Shown piece after piece: positions 1 to 9,352 of a DNA stretch of 64,000 nt; the first letter of the stretch is position 1; every line of letters starts with the position of its first letter. This stretch comes from Patiria pectinifera (taxonomy: Eukaryota; Echinodermata; Asteroidea; Valvatida; Asterinidae). The stretch is taken from NCBI GenBank assembly GCA_029964075.1, contig CM057142.1, forward strand, positions 39,310,392 to 39,374,391, in the 5' to 3' direction. Under the pieces are notes generated by a model. That model worked only from the letters and a program-made list of their open reading frames with translations, did not search any database and had not been told where the DNA came from. Made by a program: the position numbers and the translations under genes.

Positions 1-2
1 AG

Positions 3-1691
3 ACTGAAGAAGCCATTGATGTACTATCCATGGGTAAAGCAGCTGGTTCCGACTCAATTCCCGCCGAGATATACAAAGCAGGAGATGCTTCGTTCGTGCA
101 ACGCCTCACAGAGCTATTCCAACTGATGTGGATCAAAGGAGTGCTTCCTCAAGAGTTCAAGGATGCCTTCATTGTCCACATTTATAAGAAGAAAGGCAAC
201 CGTTTCATTTGTGACAACCACAGAGGAATCTCCCTGCTGGTCATTGCTGGTAAGATCCTCGCCAGAATCATGCTTAATCGCTTCACAACACACATTGCCA
301 ACACATTTCTACCCGACAGCCAGTGTGGTTTCAGAAAAGGAAGAGGTACAGGCGACATGATCTTTGCAGCCCGGCAGCTACAAGAGAAATGCAGAGAGCA
401 GAATACCGACCTCTACTGTGTCTTCGTCGACTTGACAAAGGCATTTGACACCGTCTGTAGAAAAGGACTCTGGAAACTCCTGTCCAAAATTGGCTGCCCT
501 GAAAAGTATATCGAGATGGTTAAGCAGTTTCATGATGGTATGATGGCGCGAGTAACGGACGATGGGGAGTCTTCAAAACCCTTCCCAGTATCAAATGGAG
601 TTAAACAAGGCTGTGTCCTTGCCCCAACGCTCTTCAGTGTCGTGTTTGCTAGCATGCTCCTTGATGCTTTCCGTGACATCAGCATCGGCGTGAAGATGAG
701 ATTCAGGACTGATGGTAAACTCTTCAATCTGAGAAGACTTCAAGCAAAAACAAAGGTATTCGATGAATTAGTTCGTGAACTCCTATATGCCGATGACTGT
801 GCTCTTGTCGCCCACACCCAGGAAGACTTACAACTCATCATGGACTGCTTCGCAACGGCTTGCTCACGCTTTGGACTTTCAATCAGTCTGAAAAAGACAG
901 AAGTGATGTTTCAACCTGCTCCAAGTAAGCCATATGTTCCACCCGTTATCACCATTGGAGATCACATCCTTCATTCTGTTGACAAGTTTACATACTTGGG
1001 CAGCACCCTGTCAAGAGAAGTCAACATAGACCAGGAAATCACAAATCGGATATCCAAAGCCAGCTCAGCTTTCGGAAGATTTCGTGAGCGTCTGTGGAAT
1101 AGGAGAGGCATAAGCTTGAAAACAAAGCTGCGTGTGTATCAAGCTGCAGTCCTGACTTCCCTGCTGTATGCCTGTGAAACTTGGACTACCTACAGCCGCC
1201 ACATCAGAAAGCTGAACCACTTCCACCTTTCCTGCATGCGTAAGATCTTGCGCATCAGATGGCAAGACAAGGTCCCAGACACTGAAGTCCTCAAGCGAGC
1301 GGAATTGCCCAGTGTAGGTGCTTTGATCATGAGAGCTCAACTTCGCTGGTCAGGTCATGTAGTACGGATGCCTGATGATCGACTCCCCAAAAAGATCTTC
1401 TACGGTGAACTAACAACAGGCAAAAGATCGGCTGGTGGTCAATTCAAGAGATACAAGGATTGCCTTAAAGCAACCATGAAGCAATGCAACTTCAATGTGA
1501 GCAGCTGGGAAGAACTTGCCCATGATCGAACGGCATGGAGAAGATTATCACACGAAGGTGCATCAAGCTTCGAAGCCCGTCGCATCAGGGAGGCTGAGCT
1601 GAAACGACAGCAACGAAAATCTCGTCAGCTAGATGCTTCCCTACGTGTCCACCCCCACCCCCAACCTAGTGTGTCCAGTGTAGGACTGTAG
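3..1691 (+). CDS. Non-LTR retrotransposon (LINE) reverse transcriptase, 5'-truncated by window edge
   Basis: Reverse transcriptase of a LINE, copying element RNA at a nicked target. The frame is open to the window edge; the first Met is at 30, but the preceding codons (TEEAIDVLS) belong to the family, so the start lies outside, where an endonuclease domain would be expected. Numbering from Met30: motif A FVDLTKAFD with catalytic D134; motif B NGVKQGCVLAPTLF; motif C YADD at 253-256 (786-797); motif D GLSISLKKTEVM; then YLGSTLS. The C-terminal part has the family-typical LRWSGHVVRMPDDRLPKK and YGEL blocks. No internal stop, so it is a fairly young copy. The last coding block is damaged: a finger-like tail (DCSFLARIGLISHLRTH, 1684-1734) lies in another frame after a C-rich run at 1650-1664. 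Clade not assigned. Confidence 0.93.
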   Translation, partial: TEEAIDVLSMGKAAGSDSIPAEIYKAGDASFVQRLTELFQLMWIKGVLPQEFKDAFIVHIYKKKGNRFICDNHRGISLLVIAGKILARIMLNRFTTHIANTFLPDSQCGFRKGRGTGDMIFAARQLQEKCREQNTDLYCVFVDLTKAFDTVCRKGLWKLLSKIGCPEKYIEMVKQFHDGMMARVTDDGESSKPFPVSNGVKQGCVLAPTLFSVVFASMLLDAFRDISIGVKMRFRTDGKLFNLRRLQAKTKVFDELVRELLYADDCALVAHTQEDLQLIMDCFATACSRFGLSISLKKTEVMFQPAPSKPYVPPVITIGDHILHSVDKFTYLGSTLSREVNIDQEITNRISKASSAFGRFRERLWNRRGISLKTKLRVYQAAVLTSLLYACETWTTYSRHIRKLNHFHLSCMRKILRIRWQDKVPDTEVLKRAELPSVGALIMRAQLRWSGHVVRMPDDRLPKKIFYGELTTGKRSAGGQFKRYKDCLKATMKQCNFNVSSWEELAHDRTAWRRLSHEGASSFEARRIREAELKRQQRKSRQLDASLRVHPHPQPSVSSVGL

Positions 1692-1800
1692 CTTCCTAGC
1701 TAGAATTGGACTTATTAGCCATCTGCGAACACACAACACCAACTAGTATGGAGATGTTGGCTGTCATCTTCGAATTTCGAAGGACGAACTATATATATAT
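1692..1800 (+). mobile_element. 3' tail of the LINE
   Basis: Continuation of the LINE after the stop. 1684-1734 still encodes, out of frame, the element's C-terminal finger-like peptide. The short non-coding tail ends in an AT dinucleotide run at about 1788-1800, a common 3' end for elements that prime on simple repeats. The exact end and any target-site duplication cannot be judged because the 5' end is outside the window. Confidence 0.6.
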
Positions 1801-1849
1801 ACAAGTGATCGTCATGCCGAAGAAATGCGCGTTTAATTTTTTGACCCTA

Positions 1850-2395
1850 TTCACGTGACCAATGGCAGCGTCCTGTCAAAACGCGCGTATCATACGCGCG
1901 TCCGATCTAGTTTTTTAAGTTCTATATCTATGACTTACGAACCGGATACCATTAACAACCAAAGTACTATTTCCACGGCGCGGTATTTGTGTGCAAATGC
2001 ATGCTGGTGTGCGCGTTGTGCGTTGCGCGCAACGCGTTTTGTTCAAAGAGAGCGCGCCACAGAGTTGGGTTCAAACATTTCGCGAAGGGGTAGTGTGGAA
2101 GAGAGAAATACATTTTCCATCAATTTTGTATTGAAATTGAAGTTTATTTCAACTGTGTTCAGATTTAAATAATTTAAAATATTATAACCAAGCAGAATCT
2201 GTGGGTGAAGTGTTATAAAACAAATATTGAATGCTTTACCTCGCGGTGAAGTAAAACTAGCCTCCCTCGGTGATCCATGGACCATTCTATTTTCCCTCAG
2301 CTTCGCCTCGGGAAAATAGAATGTCCATGGATCACCTCGGGATCGAGGCTAGTTTTACTACACCACTCGAAGCATTTAATATTTGTATATTACAA
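1850..2395 (+). repeat. Hairpin-bearing repeat element, copy 1
   Basis: Interspersed repeat with a second, inverted copy at 33571-34075. It holds a CG-rich part (about 1860-2080), an AT-rich part, the phrase CAGAATCTGTGGGTGAAGTG (2191-2210) and a terminal hairpin (2221-2385) that begins CAAATATTGAATGCTT and ends AAGCATTTAATATTTG. Arms of about 75 bp contain TCCATGGATCACCTCGG and GGCTAGTTTTAC. No protein of its own is supported. The phrase near CAGAATCTGTGG also recurs at 21530 and 34048. Confidence 0.7.
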
Positions 2396-3840
2396 AGATG
2401 TTACGCCTTTTATATTCAAACTCCAATAAAGGTAGAAAAACACCAATGATTGTGTGGGTGTGGGTGTGAGTTGTTTCTGCATTCAATATCGGACGTTGAT
2501 CAATAGAGGACAGAATATGGTCCCCAATTTCCGAAGGTCCCCAATTTGACGATCGTGTACAAAACATATGGGAGGTCTTCCTAAATAATTCGAGCACAAA
2601 CAAAAGAGGAACAAAAGGGGGTCCCCGACTGCTGGCAAATGGTGAGTATGTAAACGTCCGGCAATCGTGGACCTAGGACAAAAGGGCTAGGGCACAAACA
2701 AAGGGTCCACGATTGACCGAACGTCCACGATTGAAATTCGTGCACAAAACGAATTGTACCCTAACTTTTTAGGAAAACACGTGACGCATCCCGATGCTGG
2801 CCGAGAGGTTCGCCGCTCGTGCTATATAGCCTGTTTACGTGCCGTGTGTGTCACGTGTCCGGGTACCCGGAAGCCTCACAACTGCAGCTAAACGCTTTGG
2901 CTCGGAACGTAAACGCGGAAGCTTCGGCTGGCTTCGACTAGCGGCTCCACCCATTCGCGATACTTTGGCACAGTTCGTCGTTGCGCGTTGTGACATGGTC
3001 AGGCAATGAATGACAATGATCTTGATACTTAAACGCCAATAAATGGCTTTATTCGTGTCATTTCGATAAAAAAAAGCGGGCAAAAGTTGATATTTTGAGT
3101 CTGCCCTCTCTGGTGGGGAAAAATACGATGGGTACATCCAGACTTAGATTAACAAATTTGATTTTGTTTTCTATGAATGCATTTTCGACTGTATTTTTAT
3201 TCCAACCAAAAAACCTTCTCTTCCCCGATTTTTTTTTAAGTCTGTCATATTTTTGGGTACTTTTATCGATACTTATTGGGCGGGAACTAGCCTAGCCCAA
3301 GAGAATAGGAATTATTGTGTGAAGTCAATAATAAGACTTCAAAACAGTATATTTTTGAGCCCACTTGAGATTTTCGCTATCCGGCCGCCATATTTGTCCG
3401 TTTCTTGGAATGAACAACGCATGCGTGTGACGTATTTCCACCACTCGATCCACGAGCAGCTAGGGTCATGGTGGCTGATCCGGGTGAGCCCCGAGAATGA
3501 CGTCAGAGCTAATCGAAGGGCACGGGGCTGACCCGCGTCGACCCGGGTGAGCTAAACGAACGCAGGCAATCTTTTCAAAATGCGCATGCTTACACGGTTT
3601 CCTAGAAATGACGCTGCTTGTTTTTCTACAGCAGACGACGCTCGGCTGATTAGCAATTAGGCTGTGTAAAAAGGTTAAAAATTTGGTTACTTTAGTCCAT
3701 CTAGATAGCAGAGTGTAATAAGAACACGATAATGAATACTGCTTGACATTAAGTTTGTGCATATATTCCATTGCATTCCAGTCGCGGCATGTTGAGTCTG
3801 CCATTAATTTAAAAAAGAAAAGAAAATTGAGTTCAGAGGT
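2396..3840. other. Intergenic, no gene recognised
   Basis: No coding or RNA gene can be supported. There is a short GTGTGG simple repeat at about 2452-2470, a pair of similar phrases around 2520-2720 (ACAAACAAA, CCACGATTG), and a GC-rich stretch at 3470-3550 with a TGACGTCA palindrome at about 3498 and an inverted CCCGGGTGAGC motif, suggesting a decayed inverted-repeat element. Confidence 0.5.
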
Positions 3841-4230
3841 CACCTCAAAATTGTTTGTGCATGGGGTCTGAGTTCAATACATGACTATGGATAAATATGT
3901 TAGATATCGACAAATAAGGTATGCAAAGTTCATTGACCTCTCCACGGTATCAGACGTTAGATATGATGTCCTCACATCATGAACAAGGGGCATTTACCAG
4001 AGTTAATCTTATACATGTAAATATCTAAAGATGAGTCATGACTTCTCGAAAGGTCACCAGAAGTTAAATATGAATTGTCCTACACGCATATATGAATATT
4101 TTCTTTGCATAGCGTGAACACCTAAAATTTAGACTTAGATCGTGAAAAAGTAAACCTTACAAATAGCTATATAAGGTTTACGAGGGTCATTGGCCTGTCA
4201 AAGGTCACTAAAGGTCAGACATGAGTTGTT
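3841..4230. repeat. AGGTCA-rich dispersed repeat
   Basis: Several AGGTCA or TGACCT half-sites (near 3836, 3937, 4051, 4199 and 4212) lie in AT-rich sequence with no open frame. Similar text occurs at 11760-11970 and 45600-45920, so this is a dispersed repeat. The half-sites look like nuclear-receptor motifs, but no function is implied by sequence alone. Confidence 0.45.
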
Positions 4231-4779
4231 TCCAAATCTGATCATTAATTTCATTGCACTCTGGTAAAAATGCCCTCTTTTTAAAACTTAAATAGAAACA
4301 AACCGATTTTTAAATAATCAGAAACAGTTTTGTATAATGCAATTTGGTTTTGATGTCAGCGTATCAGCAAAATAAAATCTAGACCCGAACCCAAACCAAA
4401 TAACCTTTATAAGATCGAAGTTTCACTTCTTGTTAACTGTTAGTGATACAAATGACTTTTACTCTTGTCTTTGTTATGTATTTTTCAAATATTTGTAACT
4501 CGAATTGACTCGAGGTAAGCGTTTGACTTCACCCAATTCGACTCAAATTAAACTAATGACTCGCCTCGACTCACTTCTTACACCTCTGATTCGCACCAGT
4601 TTCTGTGCTATCAAGTGCCTAGTAAAGACGGTTGAACACAGCTTTAGGCCAAGTCTGCATGGGTTGCTTCTGATATGTACAGTCAGGTTAAAGTCAGTCC
4701 AATCATATCCAGCAGTCATTATGATCGTGTGTTGGTGCCCCTAGTATTGTTCCATGTGGTTCGAAACATTCTTCCCAGC
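4231..4779. other. Intergenic, nothing recognised
   Basis: AT-rich sequence without a supported gene, RNA or repeat. Confidence 0.5.
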
Positions 4780-5850
4780 GAAACCTGCCATCCATCGGGG
4801 TAACAATGTGTAGATTCCTTGGTATCAAATTTATGGGGTTTGCCACCATAATATCCAAGATAGCTGCTGCTATCCATTGGAAGTACTCCGTCAACAATGA
4901 TTTATTTGGGTTCCTAGGTATCAAAAATATGACGTTTGCCACCATAATGGACTTCGTACGGCATTCAGGTGCAACGTTAATATTTCGATGAAATCCAAGA
5001 TGGCGGCTATGTTGAAATATCCAAGATGGTTGCTGTCCATTGGGAGTACCCCCGTCCACAATAATTGACTTGGGTTCTTTGGTATAAAAAAACATGGGGT
5101 TTGCCACCAAAATGGACTTCATATGACAATCAGGTCCGAAGTTATGATACTTTAAGTCCGAAATGGCGGCCATTTTTAAATATCCAAGATGGCTGCCATC
5201 CATTCAAAATACCCCGTCAACAATGATTTACTGCGATTCCTTGGTATTAAAAATATAGGGTTTGCCACCAAAATGAACTTCATAAGACAATCAGGTCCGA
5301 AGTAATGATACAAATCAGGTCCGAAATGGTGGCCATTTTGAAATATCCAAGATGGCTGTAATCTATTGGGAGTACCCCGTCAACAATACCTTACTTGGGT
5401 TCCTTGGTATCAAAAACATAGGGTTTGCCACCAAAATGGCCTTCATATGACAATCAGGTCCGAAGTTATGATAATATAGGTCCTGGCGGCCATTTTGAAA
5501 TATCCAAGATGGCTGCCATCCATTGGGAGTACCCCGTCAACAATACCTTACTTGGGTTCCTTAGTATCAAAAACGTAGGGTTTGCCACCAAAATGGCCTT
5601 CATATGACAATCAGGTCCGAAGTTATGATAATATAGGTCCGAATTAAATGGCGGCCATTTTGAAATATCCAAGATGGCTGCCATCCATTGGGATTACCCC
5701 GTCAACAATACCTTACTTGGGTTCCTTAGTATCAAAAACGTAGGGTTTGCCACCAAAATGGACTTCTTGTAACAATCAGGTCTGAAGTTATGATACAAAT
5801 TAGGTCCGAAATGGACATTATGAAATCCAAGATGGCCGCCACATGGTAGA
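4780..5850 (+). repeat. Tandem satellite, unit about 160 bp, six to seven copies
   Basis: The phrase GTTTGCCACC starts at 4838, 4934, 5099, 5260, 5423, 5580 and 5745, giving a period of 157-165 bp apart from a shortened first unit. Each full unit carries GACAATCAGGTCCGAAGT, then TGGCGGCCATTTTGAAATAT, CCAAGATGGCTGCCAT and a GGGTTCCTTGGTATCAAAAA segment. Units differ by scattered substitutions. Short open frames inside are by-products of the repeat. Confidence 0.92.
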
Positions 5851-5999
5851 AGGAAAAAAAATGTTACCAATGGATTTCTGGCTTAGGAAGGTAAACTTAT
5901 AATAACCTATGTGACAAAAATTCCTTCTTTAGCAAAACAAAAATGCAAAGGTCAAAAATGCAACATAATAATATACTATACTAAATAATGAGCTAATAG

Positions 6000-6225
6000 C
6001 AGTGTTGGAGTACTCGTACTCGAGTTGTACTTGCGTGTACTCGAGTTGTACTCGAGTACACGCAAGTACTCGGCACGTACTCGTCTATCAGTACTCGAAA
6101 TTATTTGGACTCGGCCTGCACTTGATTCTTTGTACTCGGATTTTGGCACGGACTTGTTGGTTTGGACTCGGTACTTGACTCCAGTACTCGGGAGTACAAA
6201 TCGAGTACATTTTTAAAAAATCGAT
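6000..6225. mobile_element. Degenerate ACTCG-repeat element, hAT-like left end
   Basis: Begins CAGTGTTGGAGTACTCG (6002) and continues as degenerate GTACTCG / GACTTG hexamer-like repeats on both strands to about 6215. The CAGTG start and subterminal short repeats resemble non-autonomous hAT ends; a matching right end is not seen, so it is probably truncated. Compare 62797-63745. Confidence 0.5.
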
Positions 6226-6437
6226 TCTATATACAGTGTACATGTGGCTCATCCTGGAATGCAACGCGAGTGCGGCGGCGCGGTTGCAGTATGTATTACG
6301 GTCATAGATATAGAATAAAATGACTAAATCGGCAGAGCGTGCCGCGGTACGCCCCATTCACTGTGCGATAAATGTGCACCATTTTTGTGTTCTCTTGTGG
6401 ACGCGAAAACAATTAACATAAAGTCATACAGCTAAAA

Positions 6438-6614
6438 GTAGGACATAAAGTTCAAATTATAACAGTGCTCACCGAAAAATAACTTCCAAGCTTTCGGTGT
6501 GTACACCTTCTTCAGGGGGCTATGGCTTAATCCCCTGAAGAAGGTGTACGCACCAAAAGCCTTGGGAGTTATGTTCCCGTGAGCACTGCTATAATTTTAA
6601 CTAAGTTATGTCAT
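6438..6614. repeat. Near-perfect 175-bp palindrome (fold-back MITE)
   Basis: Left arm ATAACAGTGCTCACC...AGCTTTCGGTGTGTACACCT is mirrored by AGGTGTACGCACC...GTGAGCACTGCTATAA; the loop is about 11 bp (CTATGGCTTAA) between CTTCTTCAGGGGG and CCCCTGAAGAAG. Pairing continues outward into the GACATAA / TTATGTC flanks. Non-coding. Confidence 0.85.
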
Positions 6615-6669
6615 TATTATGCTCAACAGTGCTACGCAAAATCTCCACTTTTGTCAATCATTACAGCTA

Positions 6670-7135
6670 AATGTATCTGTCCTCCAGCACGTGACCTAGC
6701 TAGCTCAACGCGCGCGAAGCTAGAAATGCTCACCGAGCGCATACACTTGCCGCTTTCCGTTTCGGTTACGATAATTTTATTTTCTGCAAACTTAAAGGCC
6801 TAAACCTTTACATTGTGCAGGCCATTTACTCAAGAGCAAATGGTTTTCAGTAAAAGCCTTTGCTTAATTTTTATTCATGCAGATGGGAGTAAATGCTAAA
6901 AAATTGGTAGTATTCATACGAACTACCGTATAGTATTATTTGTACTTATTATGAACTTTGTTAATATTAATTTTTCGCGATTAACACTAATAAATGCAGT
7001 CATTTTTGGGCAAAATTATTTGCTTTATAATTTTAAGGTTGCCCCAACCCGGCCTTGTATTCAATGACCAGTAAACACTTGAAATCTGAAGCATTTACTC
7101 CTTTTTATTCATACGAAACGAAGTAAACGATAAAT
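6670..7135 (+). repeat. Repeated element copy 1 of 3
   Basis: Starts at CCTCCAGCACGTGAC and includes CCGCTTTCCGTTTCGGTTAC, GGTTTTCAGTAAAAGCC, GGTTGCCCCAACCC and ends at AGCATTTACTCCTTTTTATT plus CGAAACGAAGTAAACG. The same order of blocks recurs at 7395 and 7857. No coding capacity is supported. Confidence 0.8.
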
Positions 7136-7394
7136 ATTTTTTGTTATTTCTGGTAATGAAACCTCGACTGTAGCTCGCACCCCCCCCAAAAAAAAAAACC
7201 TATAAAGAGAAGACAATGAGAAGAAATTACAGTTTTAGAGGTGGGAGGAAAACCCCAGAAGAATTGTTTAGGGAAAACCCACGGAAACAGGTAGGGACTG
7301 AAAACCTAATCCACATGTAGACCACGGGTGCCGATGCACAGCGCATTGTTCGTGTAAACGGCATTGCGTTCGTCACGTTTGGCGCGCTTTTTTT
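7136..7394. other. Spacer between repeat copies, containing a SINE fragment
   Basis: Holds an A/C homopolymer run (7184-7198) and a minus-strand SINE body fragment at 7215-7320; nothing else recognised. Confidence 0.5.
7215..7320 (-). mobile_element. SINE body fragment
   Basis: Read on the minus strand it gives GGTTTTCAGTCCCTACCTG, TTCTTCTGGGGTTTTCCTCC and CCACCTCTAAAACTGTAATT, the same text as the body of the SINE at 21228-21502. The tRNA-derived head is missing, so this is a truncated copy. Confidence 0.75.
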
Positions 7395-7812
7395 GTATCT
7401 ATCCTCCAGCACGTGACCCTCCCCGGTGCCGCTTTCCGTTTCGGTTACGATAATTTTATTTTCTGCAAACTTATAAACGTGTAAAGCTTTACATTTTGCA
7501 GGCCATTTACTCATTGAGCAAATGGTTTTCAGTAAAAGCCTTTGATTAATTTCATACAGATGGGAGTAATGCAAATGCCAGTTTTTATTCATACGAACTA
7601 CCGTATGGTATTATTTGTACTTATTATGAACTTTGTAAATATTATTTTGTCGCGATTAATATTAACAAATGCAGTAATTCTTGCGCAGAATTATGTGCTT
7701 TTATATTTTCAAGGTAGCCCCAACCCAACCTTAAAATAGGAGAAGTAAACATTTGAAATCTGAAGCATTTACTCCTTTTTATTCAAAAGAAACGAAGTAA
7801 ACGCTTATAGTG
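7395..7812 (+). repeat. Repeated element copy 2 of 3
   Basis: Same block order as 6670-7135 but lacking about 50 bp after CAGCACGTGACC. Ends CTTTTTATTCAAAAGAAACG AAGTAAACG. Confidence 0.8.
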
Positions 7813-7856
7813 TAGCAAAAGCTTAAAGGTAAAAAGTAATTATTTTCAGATTTTAG

Positions 7857-8135
7857 CCAATGGTTTTTAGTAAAAGTTTTTGCTTAATTTTCATTCATAC
7901 AGATGCAAGTAATGCTTCAAAAGTGGCAGTAAAAGCAAGTGCCATGTTTTATTCATACGAACATGGTATCATTTGTACGATTTTTTTTATTAACGTTATA
8001 TATGCAGTAATGTTTGCGCAGAATTATTTTGCTTTATAATTTCAAGGTTGCCCCAACCGAGCCTTGTATATGACAAGTGCATATTTGAACTCTGAAGCAT
8101 TTACTCCTTTTTATTCATACGAAACGAAGTAAACG
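7857..8135 (+). repeat. Repeated element copy 3 of 3, 5'-truncated
   Basis: Starts within the GGTTTTTAGTAAAAG block and runs to AGCATTTACTCC...GAAACGAAGTAAACG, followed directly by the inverted-repeat element at 8140. Confidence 0.75.
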
Positions 8136-8139
8136 ATTT

Positions 8140-8410
8140 TTTAGGCCCAAAAAAAAACGGGTTCGGTTTCTGGTATGCGCGCGCGTCGCCATAGCCATGC
8201 GCGTCGGCAAATTAAAAAAAAAGTTGGGTTTTTTTTTTCATTGTAAGATGATGTCTCAAAACCACCAAACTCACTGGTTCGACTGAAATTCTGCTGCTGC
8301 ACAATTTTAGCGTGTTTTTAGATGGGGTTACGATCGAGGATAAGCTCTATATGTGGCCTCTCTGGGCTCCCATATATTTTGCACAGAATAGTCAGGCACC
8401 ATTTGCAGAC
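8140..8410 (+). mobile_element. Truncated MITE (TAGGCCAAAAAAAA family)
   Basis: Begins TTAGGCCC plus an A run and GGTTTCTGGTATGCGCGCGC, then continues through AAAACCACCAAACTCACTGG and CTCTATATGTGGCCTCTCTG. The same element is complete and inverted at 29567-29935, where both terminal repeats are visible. Here the far terminal repeat is absent. Confidence 0.75.
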
Positions 8411-8422
8411 GGTGTAAACCTG

Positions 8423-8436
8423 CCACTAGGGGGCGC
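8423..8436 (+). promoter_or_regulatory. CTCF-like motif upstream of XPO5
   Basis: CCACTAGGGGGCGC fits the vertebrate CTCF core consensus CCASYAGRKGGCRS at all 14 positions. It lies about 820 bp before the XPO5 start codon. Binding is inferred from motif identity only, and the species' CTCF specificity is unknown. Confidence 0.45.
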
Positions 8437-8448
8437 TCCAACATGTTA

Positions 8449-8456
8449 TGACGTCA
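8449..8456. promoter_or_regulatory. CRE palindrome TGACGTCA
   Basis: Perfect 8-bp CREB/ATF-type site 13 bp after the CTCF-like motif and about 795 bp before the XPO5 ATG. Confidence 0.4.
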
Positions 8457-8717
8457 CCGGATTTTTTTTTGTAAAGTACAACCTAGCCAAAGACTAACAT
8501 CGTTGCAAGCAAGTTCACATCTTTTTCCAATTTCAAAGTATAAAGCACTTCGAATTACTTCCGGTTAGGATCGGAAGGGAGGGTCACGTGATTTTGCTCA
8601 CACGAGATAAAATGAAGATCCTGGATTATTCTATCAATTCCCGCAAACGCCAAGTTCGGGTCTCTCACGGCTGATTTTATACTGATTCTCAAAGATTAAA
8701 TCTATTAATCTTGAAAG

Positions 8718-8756
8718 TGACGTCACGTGACCCATGATGACGTCATGATGACGTCA
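8718..8756. promoter_or_regulatory. Cluster of three CRE palindromes and an E-box
   Basis: TGACGTCA occurs at 8718-8725, 8738-8745 and 8749-8756; a CACGTG E-box (8724-8729) overlaps the first. Three exact 8-mers in 39 bp is far more than chance. The cluster is about 500 bp upstream of the XPO5 ATG, so it is a plausible promoter or enhancer part. The transcription start is not determined. Confidence 0.5.
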
Positions 8757-9250
8757 CTCTTCGGGACACATCTATGCTTTAAGGACTATGCCTATGCTGA
8801 CTTTGAATGATGACAAAGATATTCATGCAAACAGTGGCGTTGAGAATTAGAGAAGGCACAGTTTGTGGGGTTAAGGCGACAAAAAGAAGAAAGAAAAACA
8901 AGAGATCTATGGCCGTTTGAAAGCAGAATATAGGGCTTTTCCGCTTATCTTATTTTGTACCATTTTTTTCAGATTTGCTATGGTTTTCTGTCAACTAACC
9001 ATTTTGCAGAATTCTGCAAGAAATCTGCCCCCCAAAAAATTCATTCTGTCAAATTTTCTGTCAAACTCGTTTTTTAACAAAAAATCTGTCAAAGTTAGCC
9101 GAAAATCGGCTAAAACGGTCACCATATCATCAGTCTTGATAATAACGCCCTCTACTGACCGCATTGTATACGGCATGTACGGTAGTTTGATGTTCAATCA
9201 ATCAACAAGAAGCATTGATGATCCACGTTGCCACCTGCTCAAATGAAACC

Positions 9251-9352
9251 ATGGACGAAGAAGTGTCAAGGTGGTGCGCTAAGCTAACCGAGGCGGTCAG
9301 TGTTGCAATGAAGCCTGAAGTGGTACAAGAAAGGCGTCTGCAGGCTTATCAG
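9251..9352 (+). CDS. XPO5: XPO5 exon 1 (start)
   Basis: Residues 1-34; donor CAG|gtttgt, phase 0. ATG 9251 is chosen because AACCATGG is a strong context and MDEEVSRWCAKLTEAV aligns with the vertebrate N terminus at once. In-frame ATGs at 9215 and 9218 would add 12 or 11 residues without a counterpart. Confidence 0.9.

Noticed and set aside
9215-9250. Upstream in-frame ATGs for XPO5
   Set aside because: The extra 11-12 residues have no counterpart in the family and a stronger start context lies at 9251.
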